Part shown: positions 46,530 to 56,508 of the stretch, in pieces | Numbering within the stretch: the first letter of the stretch is position 1 | Layout: each line of letters begins with the position of its first letter | DNA from: Vibrio ichthyoenteri ATCC 700023 | Lineage (GTDB): Bacteria; Pseudomonadota; Gammaproteobacteria; Enterobacterales; Vibrionaceae | Assembly: GCF_000222605.1 (NCBI RefSeq) | Contig: NZ_AFWF01000149.1 | Coordinates: forward strand, 1 to 64,000 | DNA: 64,000 bases | Direction of reading: 5' to 3' | Program-made: the position numbers and the translations under genes | Notes under the pieces: model-generated | The model's database searches: none | What the model was told of the DNA's origin: nothing | The model's input: only the letters and a program-made list of their open reading frames with translations

Positions 46530-47723
46530 ATGACCCCAGCAATTTACCTCGTTAAAGGCCGCGACAAATCGCTTCGTCGCATGCACCCATGGGTGTTTTC
46601 CCGTGGTATTAACAAAGTAGAAGGTTCACCTGAGCTTGGTGAAACGGTAGATGTGTTTGCCGACAACGGCCAATGGCTTGCGAAAGCGGCATATTCTCCA
46701 AACTCTCAAATTCGTGCTCGCGTCTGGAGCTTTGAGAACACCCCTATCGACAAAGCGTTTTTTGTTAAACGCATTCGTGATGCGCAACTGCTTCGCGAAG
46801 ATATTATCGAACGTGATGGCCTAACTGGTTACCGTCTTATCGCCGCAGAATCTGATGGCTTGCCAGGTATTACTATCGACCGATACCAAAATTACTTGGT
46901 TTGTCAGTTGCTAAGTGCTGGTGCTGAATACAACAAAGAAACATTGGTTGCGGCATTACTTGAAGTATTCCCTGACATCAACATCTACGAGCGTTCAGAC
47001 GTTGCTGTGCGTAAGAAAGAAGGTCTTGCTGAAACAACGGGCGTTCTTCATGGTGAAGAACCACCTAAATCTGTCGTTATTGAAGAAAACGGCGTAAAGA
47101 TCAGCGTTGATATTATTGGTGGCCATAAAACTGGCTTCTATCTTGATCAGCGCGACAGTCGTCAACAAGCGATGAAATACGTTAAGAACAAAGATGTATT
47201 GAACTGCTTCTCTTACACTGGCGGCTTCGGTCTGTATGCATTAAAAGGTGGAGCCAAGCGTGTGATCAACGCTGACGTTTCACAACCAGCACTTGATACT
47301 GCGAAGTTCAATGCCGAGCTAAATGAGTTTGATATCTCTAAGAAGCGCGCTGTTTTTCTAAACGCTGATGTATTCAAACTACTGCGCGAGTACCGCGATC
47401 AAGGTACTAAGTTTGACGTTGTTATCATGGACCCGCCAAAATTTGCAGAGAGCAAAGCGCAACTTAATGGCGCGTGTCGTGGCTATAAAGACATCAACAT
47501 GTTGGCGATGCAAATCCTAAATCCAGGTGGCACATTGCTAACTTACTCGTGTTCAGGTTTGATGGAACAAGGTCTGTTTCAAAAAATCATCGCGGACGCT
47601 GCCATTGATGCAGGTCGCCAAGTGAAATTTGTCGAACGTTTTGAACAAGCGGCAGATCACCCAACGGATACTGCTTATCCAGAAGGTTTTTATCTTAAAG
47701 GCTTCGCTTGTAAAGTGTTGTAA
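46530..47723 (+). CDS. rlmI: 23S rRNA m5C1962 methyltransferase RlmI
   Basis: RlmI methylates C1962 of 23S rRNA. The 397-residue product (E. coli 396) has an N-terminal PUA domain ([19 protein letters not shown]), the EEHB region, and an SAM domain with [16 protein letters not shown] and [11 protein letters not shown]. The catalytic cysteine motif is TYSCSGLM. The ATG at 46530 is chosen because E. coli RlmI begins at this point; a GTG at 46506 is an alternative. In E. coli it neighbours yccX-tusE-yccA; here a chemoreceptor gene is inserted between. Confidence 0.95.
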   Translation: MTPAIYLVKGRDKSLRRMHPWVFSRGINKVEGSPELGETVDVFADNGQWLAKAAYSPNSQIRARVWSFENTPIDKAFFVKRIRDAQLLREDIIERDGLTGYRLIAAESDGLPGITIDRYQNYLVCQLLSAGAEYNKETLVAALLEVFPDINIYERSDVAVRKKEGLAETTGVLHGEEPPKSVVIEENGVKISVDIIGGHKTGFYLDQRDSRQQAMKYVKNKDVLNCFSYTGGFGLYALKGGAKRVINADVSQPALDTAKFNAELNEFDISKKRAVFLNADVFKLLREYRDQGTKFDVVIMDPPKFAESKAQLNGACRGYKDINMLAMQILNPGGTLLTYSCSGLMEQGLFQKIIADAAIDAGRQVKFVERFEQAADHPTDTAYPEGFYLKGFACKVL

Positions 47724-47758
47724 TCCTTTAAGCAAAGAGCAACGCTTGCAAAGAAACC

Positions 47759-47787
47759 AAAAAAAGGGCCATTAGGCCCTTTTATCG
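47759..47787. terminator. Bidirectional terminator, rlmI and RTX protein gene
   Basis: The stem AAAGGGCC/GGCCCTTT with an ATTA loop has A7 before and T4 after. It lies between convergent genes. Confidence 0.85.
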
Positions 47788-47817
47788 TTTAAGTACTACA
47801 TAACTTAACTTTAAACA

Positions 47818-49995
47818 TTAATCAGGTAAGTTCACAAATAGGTTATCTAATAGAGGTGCAATAGCTTCACCGGTTTGCGGCCCTTTATTGTATCCACCAA
47901 ACTCTGAACCAACACCTTCCAACGTAATCGAAATATCGACGTCAGCGCCATTATTGATGACAATTTCAACATCTTCACGCGAAATTTTTTCAATCGAAAT
48001 GTTATCAAGTAAATCTTGCATTGAATCAACATCGCCAAGTAACTCAGAGATATCCAGCTTATCTTCACCCAACTCAAAATCTTTGATTACATCCTGATCG
48101 TTACGGGCGTCACTACCTTGATCAACCCATTTAAAGATGTCGGCATCCAATCCACCAGTGAGGATATCATTACCTGAACCGCCAATCAGAATATCCGTAC
48201 CAATACCACCATCAAGGATGTCGTCACCTGAACCACCACGCAGTCCGTCGATTCCTTCACCACCGAATAGGGTGTCATTACCTGAACCACCAAAAATAGC
48301 ATCTGCACCGTTTTCACCATGGACAAAATCGTTGCCGCCCCCCGCATGAGCGACATCAATATAGGCATTGCTTACCGTCGATGTATTGAGAGCGCTATCC
48401 TCCCCCCAAGCAGGCGCTAATAATTGGTCATCATCAGAGCCTGACATGAAATTATCAATCTTAATTTGGGCATCCAACTGGTTTGCCAAAGAATGCGCAT
48501 TTTCATCTAAACGCGCATGGCTATCACCCAGTTTGATGTAATCATTCCCTGCGCCCATAAATACATCATCACCAGCGTCACCGACGTCGATCAATAAGCC
48601 GTCGCTCTGTTCATAATCACCCAATTGGTAGATTGGTGCTTGACCAATTTCCGCCGCGGAGCCAGACCACAAATATTTGTCATGCCCCTGCATATAATGG
48701 ACGGTATCGACTCGATCGCCAGTCGAAACCAAATCAATGATCGCTGTATCACCATTATCAAGAATGTCACCTAGTGCAGATTCATTGTCGACACTCAGAC
48801 GGAAGCTCTCTGTCGATTCATATTCGATGTCGTCAACAGTAGGTAAGAAAACTTCAAACTGCGGGACGCCTGCTGGCACAACGAGTTGTCCAAACTCGTT
48901 AACGGTAACACCATGTGAAAATGTTACTTTAGTTAAATCAACATCATAAATGCTAGCGCCGTTTTCAGGTGTGAATGCATAGTTAAAAACTGATTCTTCC
49001 AACGTCACTTTATCTAGCTCGACCATGTACGTAAGCACTTGGCCTTCATCCACAGCCGACCCCGTAATACCCGTCACTTCAGCAGGTTCAGGAAGAGGAT
49101 TTACAATCACATTTACTTTTGCTGAATCGACACCACCATTTCCATCATCAATTTGGTAAGTAAACTGGGTGTTACCAACAAAATGATCATCGAGGTCAAA
49201 CTCGACCATATCCCCCACGATAGTGGCGACACCATGTTGCTCTCCGTTTACATAAGTAATCGAGAGTGAATCACCGTCAAAGTCATAGTCGTTAGCCAAC
49301 AATTCACTCAAAGGAATACGCAGCACATCGCCTTGATTTACGGCATAAGCCCCTTCAGAAGAGAGCTCTATACCCGCAAGAAAAAAGTCTGATGAATCAT
49401 TAGTAGAGTCACCTTGAACCCCATTACTATATTCAGTGGCTTGAAAAACAATTTCGTTAAAGGCTTTGCCGTCAGTATCTATTTCAAATACACTTTTCTC
49501 GCCTTTATAAGTACCTTCAAACGTACCACTGGCGACTGGATTACCATCTAAATAAGCAATCCAAACCCCTAATTCATGGTTTTGGACCCCTTCGCCTTCA
49601 TTCTCATACAAGTTTGTCGTTGCAAATTTGCCACTCGTTGCCGGTTTATCGAATTTAATGCTCAGCTTTTCAGATTGTCCTTCAACGCGATCGTATTGAA
49701 CTTGACCTGAAGGGCCGGCCCATGGCGCTCCTTCAGTGACACCAAGACGATCCTCATCATCAGCATTAACTTCAACGCTCTCACCTTTGTAAAACCCAGA
49801 AAGTGTCACGTCATCCCAACCCACTCCATTGAGTTTAGAGTCTGTTGTCATATTCCCTTGAACTAAGGTGTAACTTACAGGGTCGTTAATCGCAATCGGC
49901 GCCTGATTCACGCTTTGCTGTACAGGAGAATTACTAATTGGTGTTTTTGCCGATGTGTTGAGTTGGTGGTTATTCTGATCTGATTGACTAATCAC
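47818..49995 (-). CDS. Type I-secreted RTX protein without retention domain (725 aa)
   Basis: There is no N-terminal signal peptide. Domain order: a Gln/Asn-rich tail (1-32), an unnamed beta-rich module (33-212), a cadherin-like domain (217-300, ending DDGNGGVDSAKVNVIVNP), a Calx-beta-like domain (305-425), RTX nonapeptides (550-617, e.g. GGSGNDTLFGGEG), and a C-terminal secretion domain (618-725; DADIFKWVD, VIKDFELGEDKLDIS) ending NLFVNLPD. This fits type I secretion to the medium with calcium-induced folding outside. It lacks the LapA-type retention module of its upstream neighbour, so it is predicted to be released. A tight paralogue of that neighbour; probably a matrix or adhesion protein. 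Confidence 0.85.
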   Translation of the reverse strand: MISQSDQNNHQLNTSAKTPISNSPVQQSVNQAPIAINDPVSYTLVQGNMTTDSKLNGVGWDDVTLSGFYKGESVEVNADDEDRLGVTEGAPWAGPSGQVQYDRVEGQSEKLSIKFDKPATSGKFATTNLYENEGEGVQNHELGVWIAYLDGNPVASGTFEGTYKGEKSVFEIDTDGKAFNEIVFQATEYSNGVQGDSTNDSSDFFLAGIELSSEGAYAVNQGDVLRIPLSELLANDYDFDGDSLSITYVNGEQHGVATIVGDMVEFDLDDHFVGNTQFTYQIDDGNGGVDSAKVNVIVNPLPEPAEVTGITGSAVDEGQVLTYMVELDKVTLEESVFNYAFTPENGASIYDVDLTKVTFSHGVTVNEFGQLVVPAGVPQFEVFLPTVDDIEYESTESFRLSVDNESALGDILDNGDTAIIDLVSTGDRVDTVHYMQGHDKYLWSGSAAEIGQAPIYQLGDYEQSDGLLIDVGDAGDDVFMGAGNDYIKLGDSHARLDENAHSLANQLDAQIKIDNFMSGSDDDQLLAPAWGEDSALNTSTVSNAYIDVAHAGGGNDFVHGENGADAIFGGSGNDTLFGGEGIDGLRGGSGDDILDGGIGTDILIGGSGNDILTGGLDADIFKWVDQGSDARNDQDVIKDFELGEDKLDISELLGDVDSMQDLLDNISIEKISREDVEIVINNGADVDISITLEGVGSEFGGYNKGPQTGEAIAPLLDNLFVNLPD

Positions 49996-50246
49996 TTTAC
50001 CGTCCTTTGATTGCTTCTTACGCTCATTTTGTCATCTGTTTTGGTTGTTCAATAAATCAGATATAAAAACGAGGCTTGTCCTAATGAGATTGATGCCTTG
50101 AGCTAAATGTCATACTGCGGCTTGTTTAACGTCTTAACCACACTATTATCAACTAATTTAACATCTCGAAATTAAGACAATTTAAATAAATTAATATCGT
50201 TCTTTGGCAGAAGATCACTTATAAATCGAGGGGGTATTTGAGGCAT
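49996..50246. other. Intergenic region between the two RTX genes
   Basis: About 250 AT-rich bases precede the 725-residue gene, whose promoter must lie here because a terminator follows the upstream RTX gene. No regulator site is recognised. Confidence 0.4.
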
Positions 50247-50272
50247 AAAAAAAGGGCCTTCTGGCCCTTTTA
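50247..50272 (-). terminator. Terminator of the large RTX gene
   Basis: The stem AAAGGGCC/GGCCCTTT with a TTCT loop is followed on the minus strand by U-rich sequence. It is nearly the same stem as at 47759-47787. Confidence 0.85.
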
Positions 50273-50285
50273 ACAATGTATTTTT

Positions 50286-53200
50286 CTATTCAGGTAAATT
50301 AATGAACAATGAGTCCACTAATACTTTCAAGTTATCGCCAGTCACAGTTCCAGAATCTATAGCGTCAAATTGATTACTATTATTTTCAAGCGTAATCTTA
50401 ATTTCGCTGCTATTTCCATCGGAAATCGTTATATCCAGATCGATATCCTTCTCAATGACGATATTATCCAACACATCTTGCAAAGCTGAATCAACCTCTA
50501 ATAAATCCGACACATCCAACTTGTCCGAACCTAATTCAAAATCTGTCACGGTATCAACATTGCCTTTAGAGGTGTCAAAGTCTAGCCATTTAAAGATGTC
50601 GACTTCATCACCGCCGGTCAAAATATCAGCACCAAGACCACCAATTAAGATGTCTTTGCCTTGGCCACCATTCAATACGTCGTCACCTTCTCGAGCGAAT
50701 AGAATATCGTCACCAGAACGACCATCTAATTGGTCATCGCTACCTTCGCCAACAATAATATCATTTCCATCTGTTGCCGTTTTTCCGGCACTTAATGTAT
50801 CAGCCGCGATAATGTTCGCATCACCACCAGCTAGCAACTTGGTTGAGTCAATATAAATATCAAACTCTTTAATTCCTTCGGGGACATCAAGAACAAATGT
50901 AGGGCTCTCTCCTGAAATGGCTTTCACACCATTAGTAAATGTCAGGTCGCTAAGTGGATCAATCACCCCAATAACCGAGGCAAAGTTCAATTGGTACAAC
51001 GTTGGTTCTAAAGTCACTTTGTCAAAGACAACATCAAATTGGAACTGCTCATCGTCATTAACAAGCACCGGTGTCATATCTTCTGAAACAACGTCTGCGG
51101 CGTGGGGAGAACCTTTGAGGCTTACTGGTATTTCCGCTACTGTAACGCCACCATGTTCATCAACAATTTCAACAGAAATGACGGTATCACCTTTGTAAGA
51201 GGAGCGAGAGTAAAACTCTACATTGCCATCGACAATTTTCACCCCTCCAGCCTCGTAAGGGACTGAAACTTCTCCAATGTGTAGTTTGTCCCCTTCCAAG
51301 TCGTGTGCATTATCAAGCAATAGATCGACAGGGATAGTTAAGGTGCTACCGCGAACAATGGTGAAACCATCTTTAGCTTCGACTTCCAAACCTGCTAGAT
51401 AGTAATCTGATGAATCGTTTGAAGTATCTCCCTGAAGACCTTGAGTAAATTCTGTTGCAGAATAAACGATTTCATCAAATGCATAACCATTGGTATCAAT
51501 TTGAAATTCACCACGATTTCCACGACCTAAATCAGCCCCATCAAATGCGCCGCTCGCCACTGCTACGCCGCCGAGATAAGCAATCCAACTTCCTGATTCA
51601 TGATTATTGTCCCCAGCACCTTCATTTTCAAACAAACGCGAAATGGTAAAACTGCCTGATGTCGCAGGAGCATCCAGCTTAACACTGAGGTTTTCCGATA
51701 TGCCGGTTTCACGGTCATATTGAATTTGTCCTAATGGTCCACCTTTTTCTGCCCCATCTTCAATCCCTACTTGGCCGGTAGCATTATTGACACTCACACT
51801 CGCTAATTTATCACCATACTGAGCATTAAGGGTGACATCCTGCCACTGCAATTCACTATCTGTTGGGCCGTCTTTACCATTATCTGACGTACGCATATCT
51901 CCTTGGCTCAACTGATAAGCAAATGGGTCAGTATCAAAAGTCGGGGCCGTATTATCGAGAATGGTTCCAGTCCCCGTTTGTTCAACTAAGATGCCATCTG
52001 CATCAAGCGAGCCAACGGTAAGATTAAGCTCTTCTGGGCCTTCATTTTCGTTGTCAACGATAGTCGGCACATAAACATCAAACTCTTTTACGCCTACTGG
52101 CACAACAAATTGAAACTCACCATCAGAAGCGCCGGTAATTAAGGTTACACCGTTGGTAAAGGTTAAATTTTCCAATGACACATCACTGGTATTGGCAACA
52201 CCAGTGAAAACCGCGGCGAATGTCGTCTCGCCGAAAGTGGGTTTATCTAATACCACGGTATAGATCAGCGATTCACCTTCATGTACTTGATTGGTGTCCT
52301 GTTCGATACCATCAGAATCTCGCAGAAACACCCCCTCGACAAGCGCATCGCTTGGTGCAGGATTAACGAGAATTTGAATATTGGCTTCGTCAAAACCTCC
52401 ATTACCATCTGTAATCTGATATTCAAGTGTTGTTGATCCGTATGTATTGGTGTTTGGCTGGAAAACAATCTCATCACCTTCGATACGAACCAATCCTCGT
52501 GAACCGTCGGCATTAACAAATGTTATGGATAATGTGTCGCCTTCGAGGTCACTATCATTAGCTAAAATGTCAGCAATTGGAATTCTTAACTCTTCACCTT
52601 GGTTGGTGGCATAAGTATCGTCTGAACTGACTTCTATCCCGGCAATGAAAAAATCTGATGAATCATTATGAATATCGTCCACTAACCCATTGGTGTATTC
52701 ATTCGCCTGAAAGATCACCTCATCAAAGGCATAGCCATCAGTATCAATATCAACAAATGTTTTTTCACCATTATCCGCAGCTTCGATGACACCGCTGGCC
52801 ACCGCAACTCCATTCAAATAAGCAACCCAAGTGCCTTTTTCATGGTTAACCTTACCCTCACCTTCGTTGGTATAGAGGTTAGTAACAGCAAAGCGCCCTT
52901 CTGTTGCAGGTTGGTCAAATTTAATACTCAACTTTTCAGACTGACCAGACTCTCGATCGTACTGCAGTTGCCCTGTAGGCCCGGCCCATGGAGCACCATC
53001 TATAACACCAACACGATCATCATCAAGTATATTAACCTTGCTTTCATCACCGTTAAAACTACCGGTCAAAATCACCTCATTCCAACCTTGATTTGAATCA
53101 GAACTGATAGACATATCACCTTGAACTAAAGAAAAACCGATGGGGTCATCGACCGCAATAGGCGCTGTTCCGGGAGTAGTTGGCACACTTGGAGTAATAA

Positions 53201-53666
53201 TCGGCAAGGAATCTGACGGCGAATTAAGCAACGAAATAAGCCCTTGGCTCTGCGTGTGGGATAGGTTGAGTGGACTAGAGCCTTGGGTAACAAACTGTGT
53301 TTCGGCTAATAATTCACTACCATCTCGCCCAATAGTGCCAGATAAGCCCAGACTTGAACCTTGTGGTCCGCCAGCGGCAGGCGCGAGATCAGGATCAGAC
53401 AATGTTGGATCTTCTCCCTGTTCAATGGCAGAAATAATACCGGCAATATCCTGCGACACATCATTTAATAGCCCATCAGGCGTCACTTGCTGTGCATTAA
53501 CCCCCTCGAGTTCAGCACTATTTTGAACGAGCGGGAAGTCAAGAACTAGTTCACCGGGTAGAGGTTGCTCGCCGCTATTAAGAACTCTAATGTCACCATT
53601 AATATCGATCACTAGAACTTGACCACTAGCCAAATTTGCTAATGACAAAAAACCACCAATACCCAT
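50286..53666 (-). CDS. LapA-like RTX adhesin with retention module (1126 aa)
   Basis: The N-terminus (LASGQVLVIDINGDIRVLNS through GEQPLPGELVLD) is the LapA-type retention module that plugs the outer-membrane channel. A double alanine in PAAG (residues 96-99), after GEDPTLSDPD, fits the cut site of a LapG-type periplasmic protease. Then follow beta-module copy 1 (168-346), cadherin-like (355-435), Calx-beta-like (440-570), module copy 2 (577-763), cadherin-like (770-850), a Calx-like part, RTX nonapeptides (966-1020, GRSGDDILFAREGDDVLNGG) and a type I secretion domain ending LFINLPE. Small for a LapA adhesin. Cyclic-di-GMP-controlled surface retention is inferred from the family. A divergent TolC-like gene is next door. 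Confidence 0.88.
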   Translation of the reverse strand: MGIGGFLSLANLASGQVLVIDINGDIRVLNSGEQPLPGELVLDFPLVQNSAELEGVNAQQVTPDGLLNDVSQDIAGIISAIEQGEDPTLSDPDLAPAAGGPQGSSLGLSGTIGRDGSELLAETQFVTQGSSPLNLSHTQSQGLISLLNSPSDSLPIITPSVPTTPGTAPIAVDDPIGFSLVQGDMSISSDSNQGWNEVILTGSFNGDESKVNILDDDRVGVIDGAPWAGPTGQLQYDRESGQSEKLSIKFDQPATEGRFAVTNLYTNEGEGKVNHEKGTWVAYLNGVAVASGVIEAADNGEKTFVDIDTDGYAFDEVIFQANEYTNGLVDDIHNDSSDFFIAGIEVSSDDTYATNQGEELRIPIADILANDSDLEGDTLSITFVNADGSRGLVRIEGDEIVFQPNTNTYGSTTLEYQITDGNGGFDEANIQILVNPAPSDALVEGVFLRDSDGIEQDTNQVHEGESLIYTVVLDKPTFGETTFAAVFTGVANTSDVSLENLTFTNGVTLITGASDGEFQFVVPVGVKEFDVYVPTIVDNENEGPEELNLTVGSLDADGILVEQTGTGTILDNTAPTFDTDPFAYQLSQGDMRTSDNGKDGPTDSELQWQDVTLNAQYGDKLASVSVNNATGQVGIEDGAEKGGPLGQIQYDRETGISENLSVKLDAPATSGSFTISRLFENEGAGDNNHESGSWIAYLGGVAVASGAFDGADLGRGNRGEFQIDTNGYAFDEIVYSATEFTQGLQGDTSNDSSDYYLAGLEVEAKDGFTIVRGSTLTIPVDLLLDNAHDLEGDKLHIGEVSVPYEAGGVKIVDGNVEFYSRSSYKGDTVISVEIVDEHGGVTVAEIPVSLKGSPHAADVVSEDMTPVLVNDDEQFQFDVVFDKVTLEPTLYQLNFASVIGVIDPLSDLTFTNGVKAISGESPTFVLDVPEGIKEFDIYIDSTKLLAGGDANIIAADTLSAGKTATDGNDIIVGEGSDDQLDGRSGDDILFAREGDDVLNGGQGKDILIGGLGADILTGGDEVDIFKWLDFDTSKGNVDTVTDFELGSDKLDVSDLLEVDSALQDVLDNIVIEKDIDLDITISDGNSSEIKITLENNSNQFDAIDSGTVTGDNLKVLVDSLFINLPE

Positions 53667-54090
53667 AGATTAAGCCTCAACTGAAATTAATGTTATTTGT
53701 GTCGCAAGAATACTGAGCAAAGTAATCTGGCCTTACCCCACTCAGCAGAAAAAATTAACATTTCAATCACAGTCAAAGAAGATCTATGTCAACAAACTTC
53801 ATCAAATTACCATCATTGAGACTATTTGATGCAAACGAAGCGATAATTTGGATCTCATCACTTGTATCGCATGCCACGTATTTCTTTGGCATTAGATCAT
53901 CTTTGCCTAAAATCCCATTCTCACTTTCTCAAATGTAATAATTTTGATGTGTGTTGTGTAAATGTTGTTTTTTTACGTTGGCACTCAAGCTATCTCAGTG
54001 TTAATTTGAATATCAATAGGCGGGTTATTCTCAAAGTTAAGACCCACTTTTGAGTAGTATCCTTCACCAAGGAGCATTTCTAGGAGAATA
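53667..54090. other. Divergent promoter region, RTX adhesin and TolC-like genes
   Basis: These 424 AT-rich bases contain no convincing ORF. They must hold the promoters of both diverging units. An imperfect inverted repeat (CTCAAAGT ... ACTTTTGAG) lies at about 54030-54055, near the TolC-like gene. A sigma-54 site was looked for and not found. Confidence 0.4.
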
Positions 54091-55398
54091 ATGGTGAAAA
54101 TAACACAACTCAGCACGCTCGGTTTTTTGATTGCTGCAAGCTTGAATGTTCATAGTCAAACATTAGAACAGGCGGTTTCAATCACTTTAATTAGCAATCC
54201 TGAAATTAAAGCTGCATATAATGAATACCAAAGTAAATATTATGATGCTGAGGCTTCTGGCGGTGCGTATTTACCTCAGATTGATTTAGACGCCGGGATT
54301 GGTTATGAAAATGTTGATTTGGCGTCAGGCACTAAAGATGAATTGACCCGCAAAGAAGCAACGCTAACCCTAACGCAACTGTTGTGGGATGGAAACGCAA
54401 CCCTAAACGATATGGATAGAACGGCTGCGGATGCAGAATCTGTGCGCTTTCAATTACTGGCTGATGCCTCTGACATGGCGCTGCACGTCTCTGAAATCTA
54501 TCTTGATGCCACCAAAGCTTACGATGTATTGAAACTATCAGAAGCAAATTTAGCGGTTCATAAATCCATCCACTCTGACATTAAACGCCGTGTCGAGTCT
54601 GGGATTGGTTCTACCGCTGATCTTTCCCAAGTTGAAGCTCGTATCGCCAAAGCGCACGGAAATTTGATTGCCGCACAAAACAACATGTTTGACATACATA
54701 CACAGTTCAAACGTGTCGTTGGCCAAGCGCCACAAGGCCTAGTTTTCCCTCGAGCAGATGAAGCTGCACTTCCCTATACCTTGGGTGAAGCTCTTGAATT
54801 GGCAAATCAATATCATCCAGTTATCAAAATTGCGCTTGTCGATGTTGATTCAGCAAGATTCCAGTACGAGCAAAGTAAAGGCGTCAATTACCCTACGCTT
54901 TCAGTGGAAGCGGCACAAATTTGGCGAGATGACGCGGGTGGTATCGTCGGTGATAGCGAAGAGTTTTCAGCAATGCTGAGATTACGTTACAACCTTTTCA
55001 ATGGCGGTTCAGATGCCGACCGTACTGAAAGTGCCGCTTATCAACTCAATAAAGCAAAAGATTTACGTGATAGAACCTATCGCTCAGTAGAAGAAGGATT
55101 GCGTCTGTCTTGGAGCGCGCTGGACTTAACCGTTCAACAAAAAGAATTTCTGGAAGATCATGTTGATTCTGCATCTGAAACGGTTATCGCTTACGAAAAG
55201 CAATATAAACTCGGAAAACGTACCTTACTCGATGTATTGAATACCGAAAATGAATTGTTTGAAGCCCGTAAAGGCTACTTAGATGCCAAGTATCAAGAAC
55301 AGTTCGCGAAATATCGCGTCCTTAACGCTACTGGAAAATTGCTCGATGCCTTGCGCGTCGATACACCAACAGCATGGAACCAAGCCGCAGAGTACTAA
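54091..55398 (+). CDS. TolC-family outer-membrane channel (LapE/AggA type)
   Basis: The 435-residue product has a signal peptide (cleavage near VHS|QTLEQA) and the duplicated outer-membrane efflux pattern: two coiled-coil halves with LEQAVSITLISNPEIKAAYN at the start of the first and LGEALELANQYHPVIKIALV at the start of the second, plus KLGKRTLLDVLNTENELFEA near the end. It belongs to the channel group serving adhesin type I secretion. AGGAG precedes the ATG. It is divergent from the LapA-like gene, which it probably serves as export channel and retention site. The inner-membrane ABC and adaptor genes are not in the window. The OmpA-like lipoprotein gene follows after one base. Confidence 0.9.
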   Translation: MVKITQLSTLGFLIAASLNVHSQTLEQAVSITLISNPEIKAAYNEYQSKYYDAEASGGAYLPQIDLDAGIGYENVDLASGTKDELTRKEATLTLTQLLWDGNATLNDMDRTAADAESVRFQLLADASDMALHVSEIYLDATKAYDVLKLSEANLAVHKSIHSDIKRRVESGIGSTADLSQVEARIAKAHGNLIAAQNNMFDIHTQFKRVVGQAPQGLVFPRADEAALPYTLGEALELANQYHPVIKIALVDVDSARFQYEQSKGVNYPTLSVEAAQIWRDDAGGIVGDSEEFSAMLRLRYNLFNGGSDADRTESAAYQLNKAKDLRDRTYRSVEEGLRLSWSALDLTVQQKEFLEDHVDSASETVIAYEKQYKLGKRTLLDVLNTENELFEARKGYLDAKYQEQFAKYRVLNATGKLLDALRVDTPTAWNQAAEY

Positions 55399-55399
55399 T

Positions 55400-56011
55400 A
55401 TGATGAAAAATATCCTGACTTTCTCACTCATTAGCTTAAGTCTGACTGCTTGTGTCAATCGTGACAATCAGTACGACTACATCGAAACACCGCGTGCCAG
55501 TCAAGTTGCCGATCTGCAAGATGACGATCGTGATGGCGTCATCAACGCACGTGATTTATGCACTGAAACACCAATCGAAACCCAAATTGATAACGATGGA
55601 TGTGGTCTAATTATTACCTCTAGCGAGGAGCTTGGCCTGCATATACTGTTTGAAAATGACTCCAGCGAAATATCGCCATTGTTTGAAGGTCAAATTCGTC
55701 AAATGGCCGATTTCTTAAAACAATATCCTGAGACATCAATAGAAATACAAGGTTACGCAAGTAAAGTGGGTAATGCTGATTATAATCTCGCTTTGTCTAA
55801 GCAGCGTGCCATTGCTGTCGATAAGAAAATTGAATCTTTAGGGATCTCGGCGGATCGAGTCACGATTGTGGGCTATGGTGAAACGCATCTTGAGGACCTC
55901 GGTGATGACGAAATAAGCCATGCACGCAACCGCAAAGTGGTTGCCAATGTCGTCGGATATAAAGGCGATATATTGAAAGAGTGGACTATTTTCACTCGGT
56001 TGCCAAAATAA
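55400..56011 (+). CDS. OmpA-family lipoprotein with calcium-binding repeat
   Basis: The 203-residue product starts MMKNILTFSLISLSLTACVN, a lipoprotein signal with lipobox LTAC. A thrombospondin type 3-like calcium motif (DDDRDGVINARDLC) follows, then an OmpA C-terminal peptidoglycan-binding domain (LHILFENDSSEISP, ARNRKVVANV). It should anchor to the outer membrane and cell wall. The ATG at 55400 (or the next codon, 55403) starts just after the TolC-like stop; the longer frame from 55283 lies inside that gene. Pairs of TolC-type channel and OmpA lipoprotein are common in adhesin secretion loci. Confidence 0.9.
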   Translation: MMKNILTFSLISLSLTACVNRDNQYDYIETPRASQVADLQDDDRDGVINARDLCTETPIETQIDNDGCGLIITSSEELGLHILFENDSSEISPLFEGQIRQMADFLKQYPETSIEIQGYASKVGNADYNLALSKQRAIAVDKKIESLGISADRVTIVGYGETHLEDLGDDEISHARNRKVVANVVGYKGDILKEWTIFTRLPK

Positions 56012-56028
56012 CGGCAATTTAAGCAAAT

Positions 56029-56053
56029 TAGGGAGCAATTGCTCCCTTTTTTA
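56029..56053 (+). terminator. Terminator of the TolC-OmpA operon
   Basis: The stem GGGAGC/GCTCCC with an AATT loop is followed by six T. Confidence 0.88.
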
Positions 56054-56112
56054 TTGGTATCCACGCCATGCAGTGCTAACCTTACGGCAATTCTATCTAC
56101 GAGAGTACAACT

Positions 56113-56463
56113 ATGAGCAAATTAACGGCTGATATCGAAGCAAACTTGGCACTTTTTGTCGAAGAGACAAAGTCAACTCAACTTGTTTGGGGCTTGCGTA
56201 ACGAAGAAGGTTGGTTATCTTGTGATTCAACAGAGTTTGAAGAAAGCGAAGTTATGCCTTTCTGGTCGACGAAAGAAGACGCTCAAACACACAACGTTGA
56301 AGAGTGGGCTGATTTTGAAGTGCTAGAAATTCCACTAGATATTTTTGTTGAAGATTGGCTACTCACTCTTGCAGAAGATGGCGTCCTTGTAGGCACCAAC
56401 TGGAATGCAACATTAGAAGGTAAAGAGTTAGAGCCTAGCGACCTAGCTAAGTTATACCTATAA
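56113..56463 (+). CDS. DUF2750 family protein
   Basis: The 116-residue acidic, soluble protein resembles the DUF2750 family: LVWGLRNEEGWLSCDS and MPFWSTKEDAQTHNVEEWAD near the middle, and IPLDIFVEDWLLTLAEDGVL. There is no signal peptide or membrane segment. The function of the family is unknown to me. It is monocistronic: terminators lie on both sides. AGAGT precedes the ATG. Confidence 0.85.
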   Translation: MSKLTADIEANLALFVEETKSTQLVWGLRNEEGWLSCDSTEFEESEVMPFWSTKEDAQTHNVEEWADFEVLEIPLDIFVEDWLLTLAEDGVLVGTNWNATLEGKELEPSDLAKLYL

Positions 56464-56481
56464 CACCTTGATATGAAATTA

Positions 56482-56508
56482 AAAACGCCATCTCTGGCGT
56501 TTTTTTGT
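56482..56508 (+). terminator. Terminator of the DUF2750 gene
   Basis: The stem AACGCCA/TGGCGTT with a TCTC loop is followed by seven T. Confidence 0.88.

Noticed and set aside
50455-53526. Several plus-strand frames of 60-133 codons opposite the RTX adhesin gene
   Set aside because: Ser/Pro/Thr-rich translations are the expected complement of Asp/Gly/Asn-rich RTX and cadherin-like coding sequence.
53667-54090. Sigma-54 promoter at GTTGGCACTCAAGC
   Set aside because: The GG and GC elements are too close together for the -24/-12 spacing.
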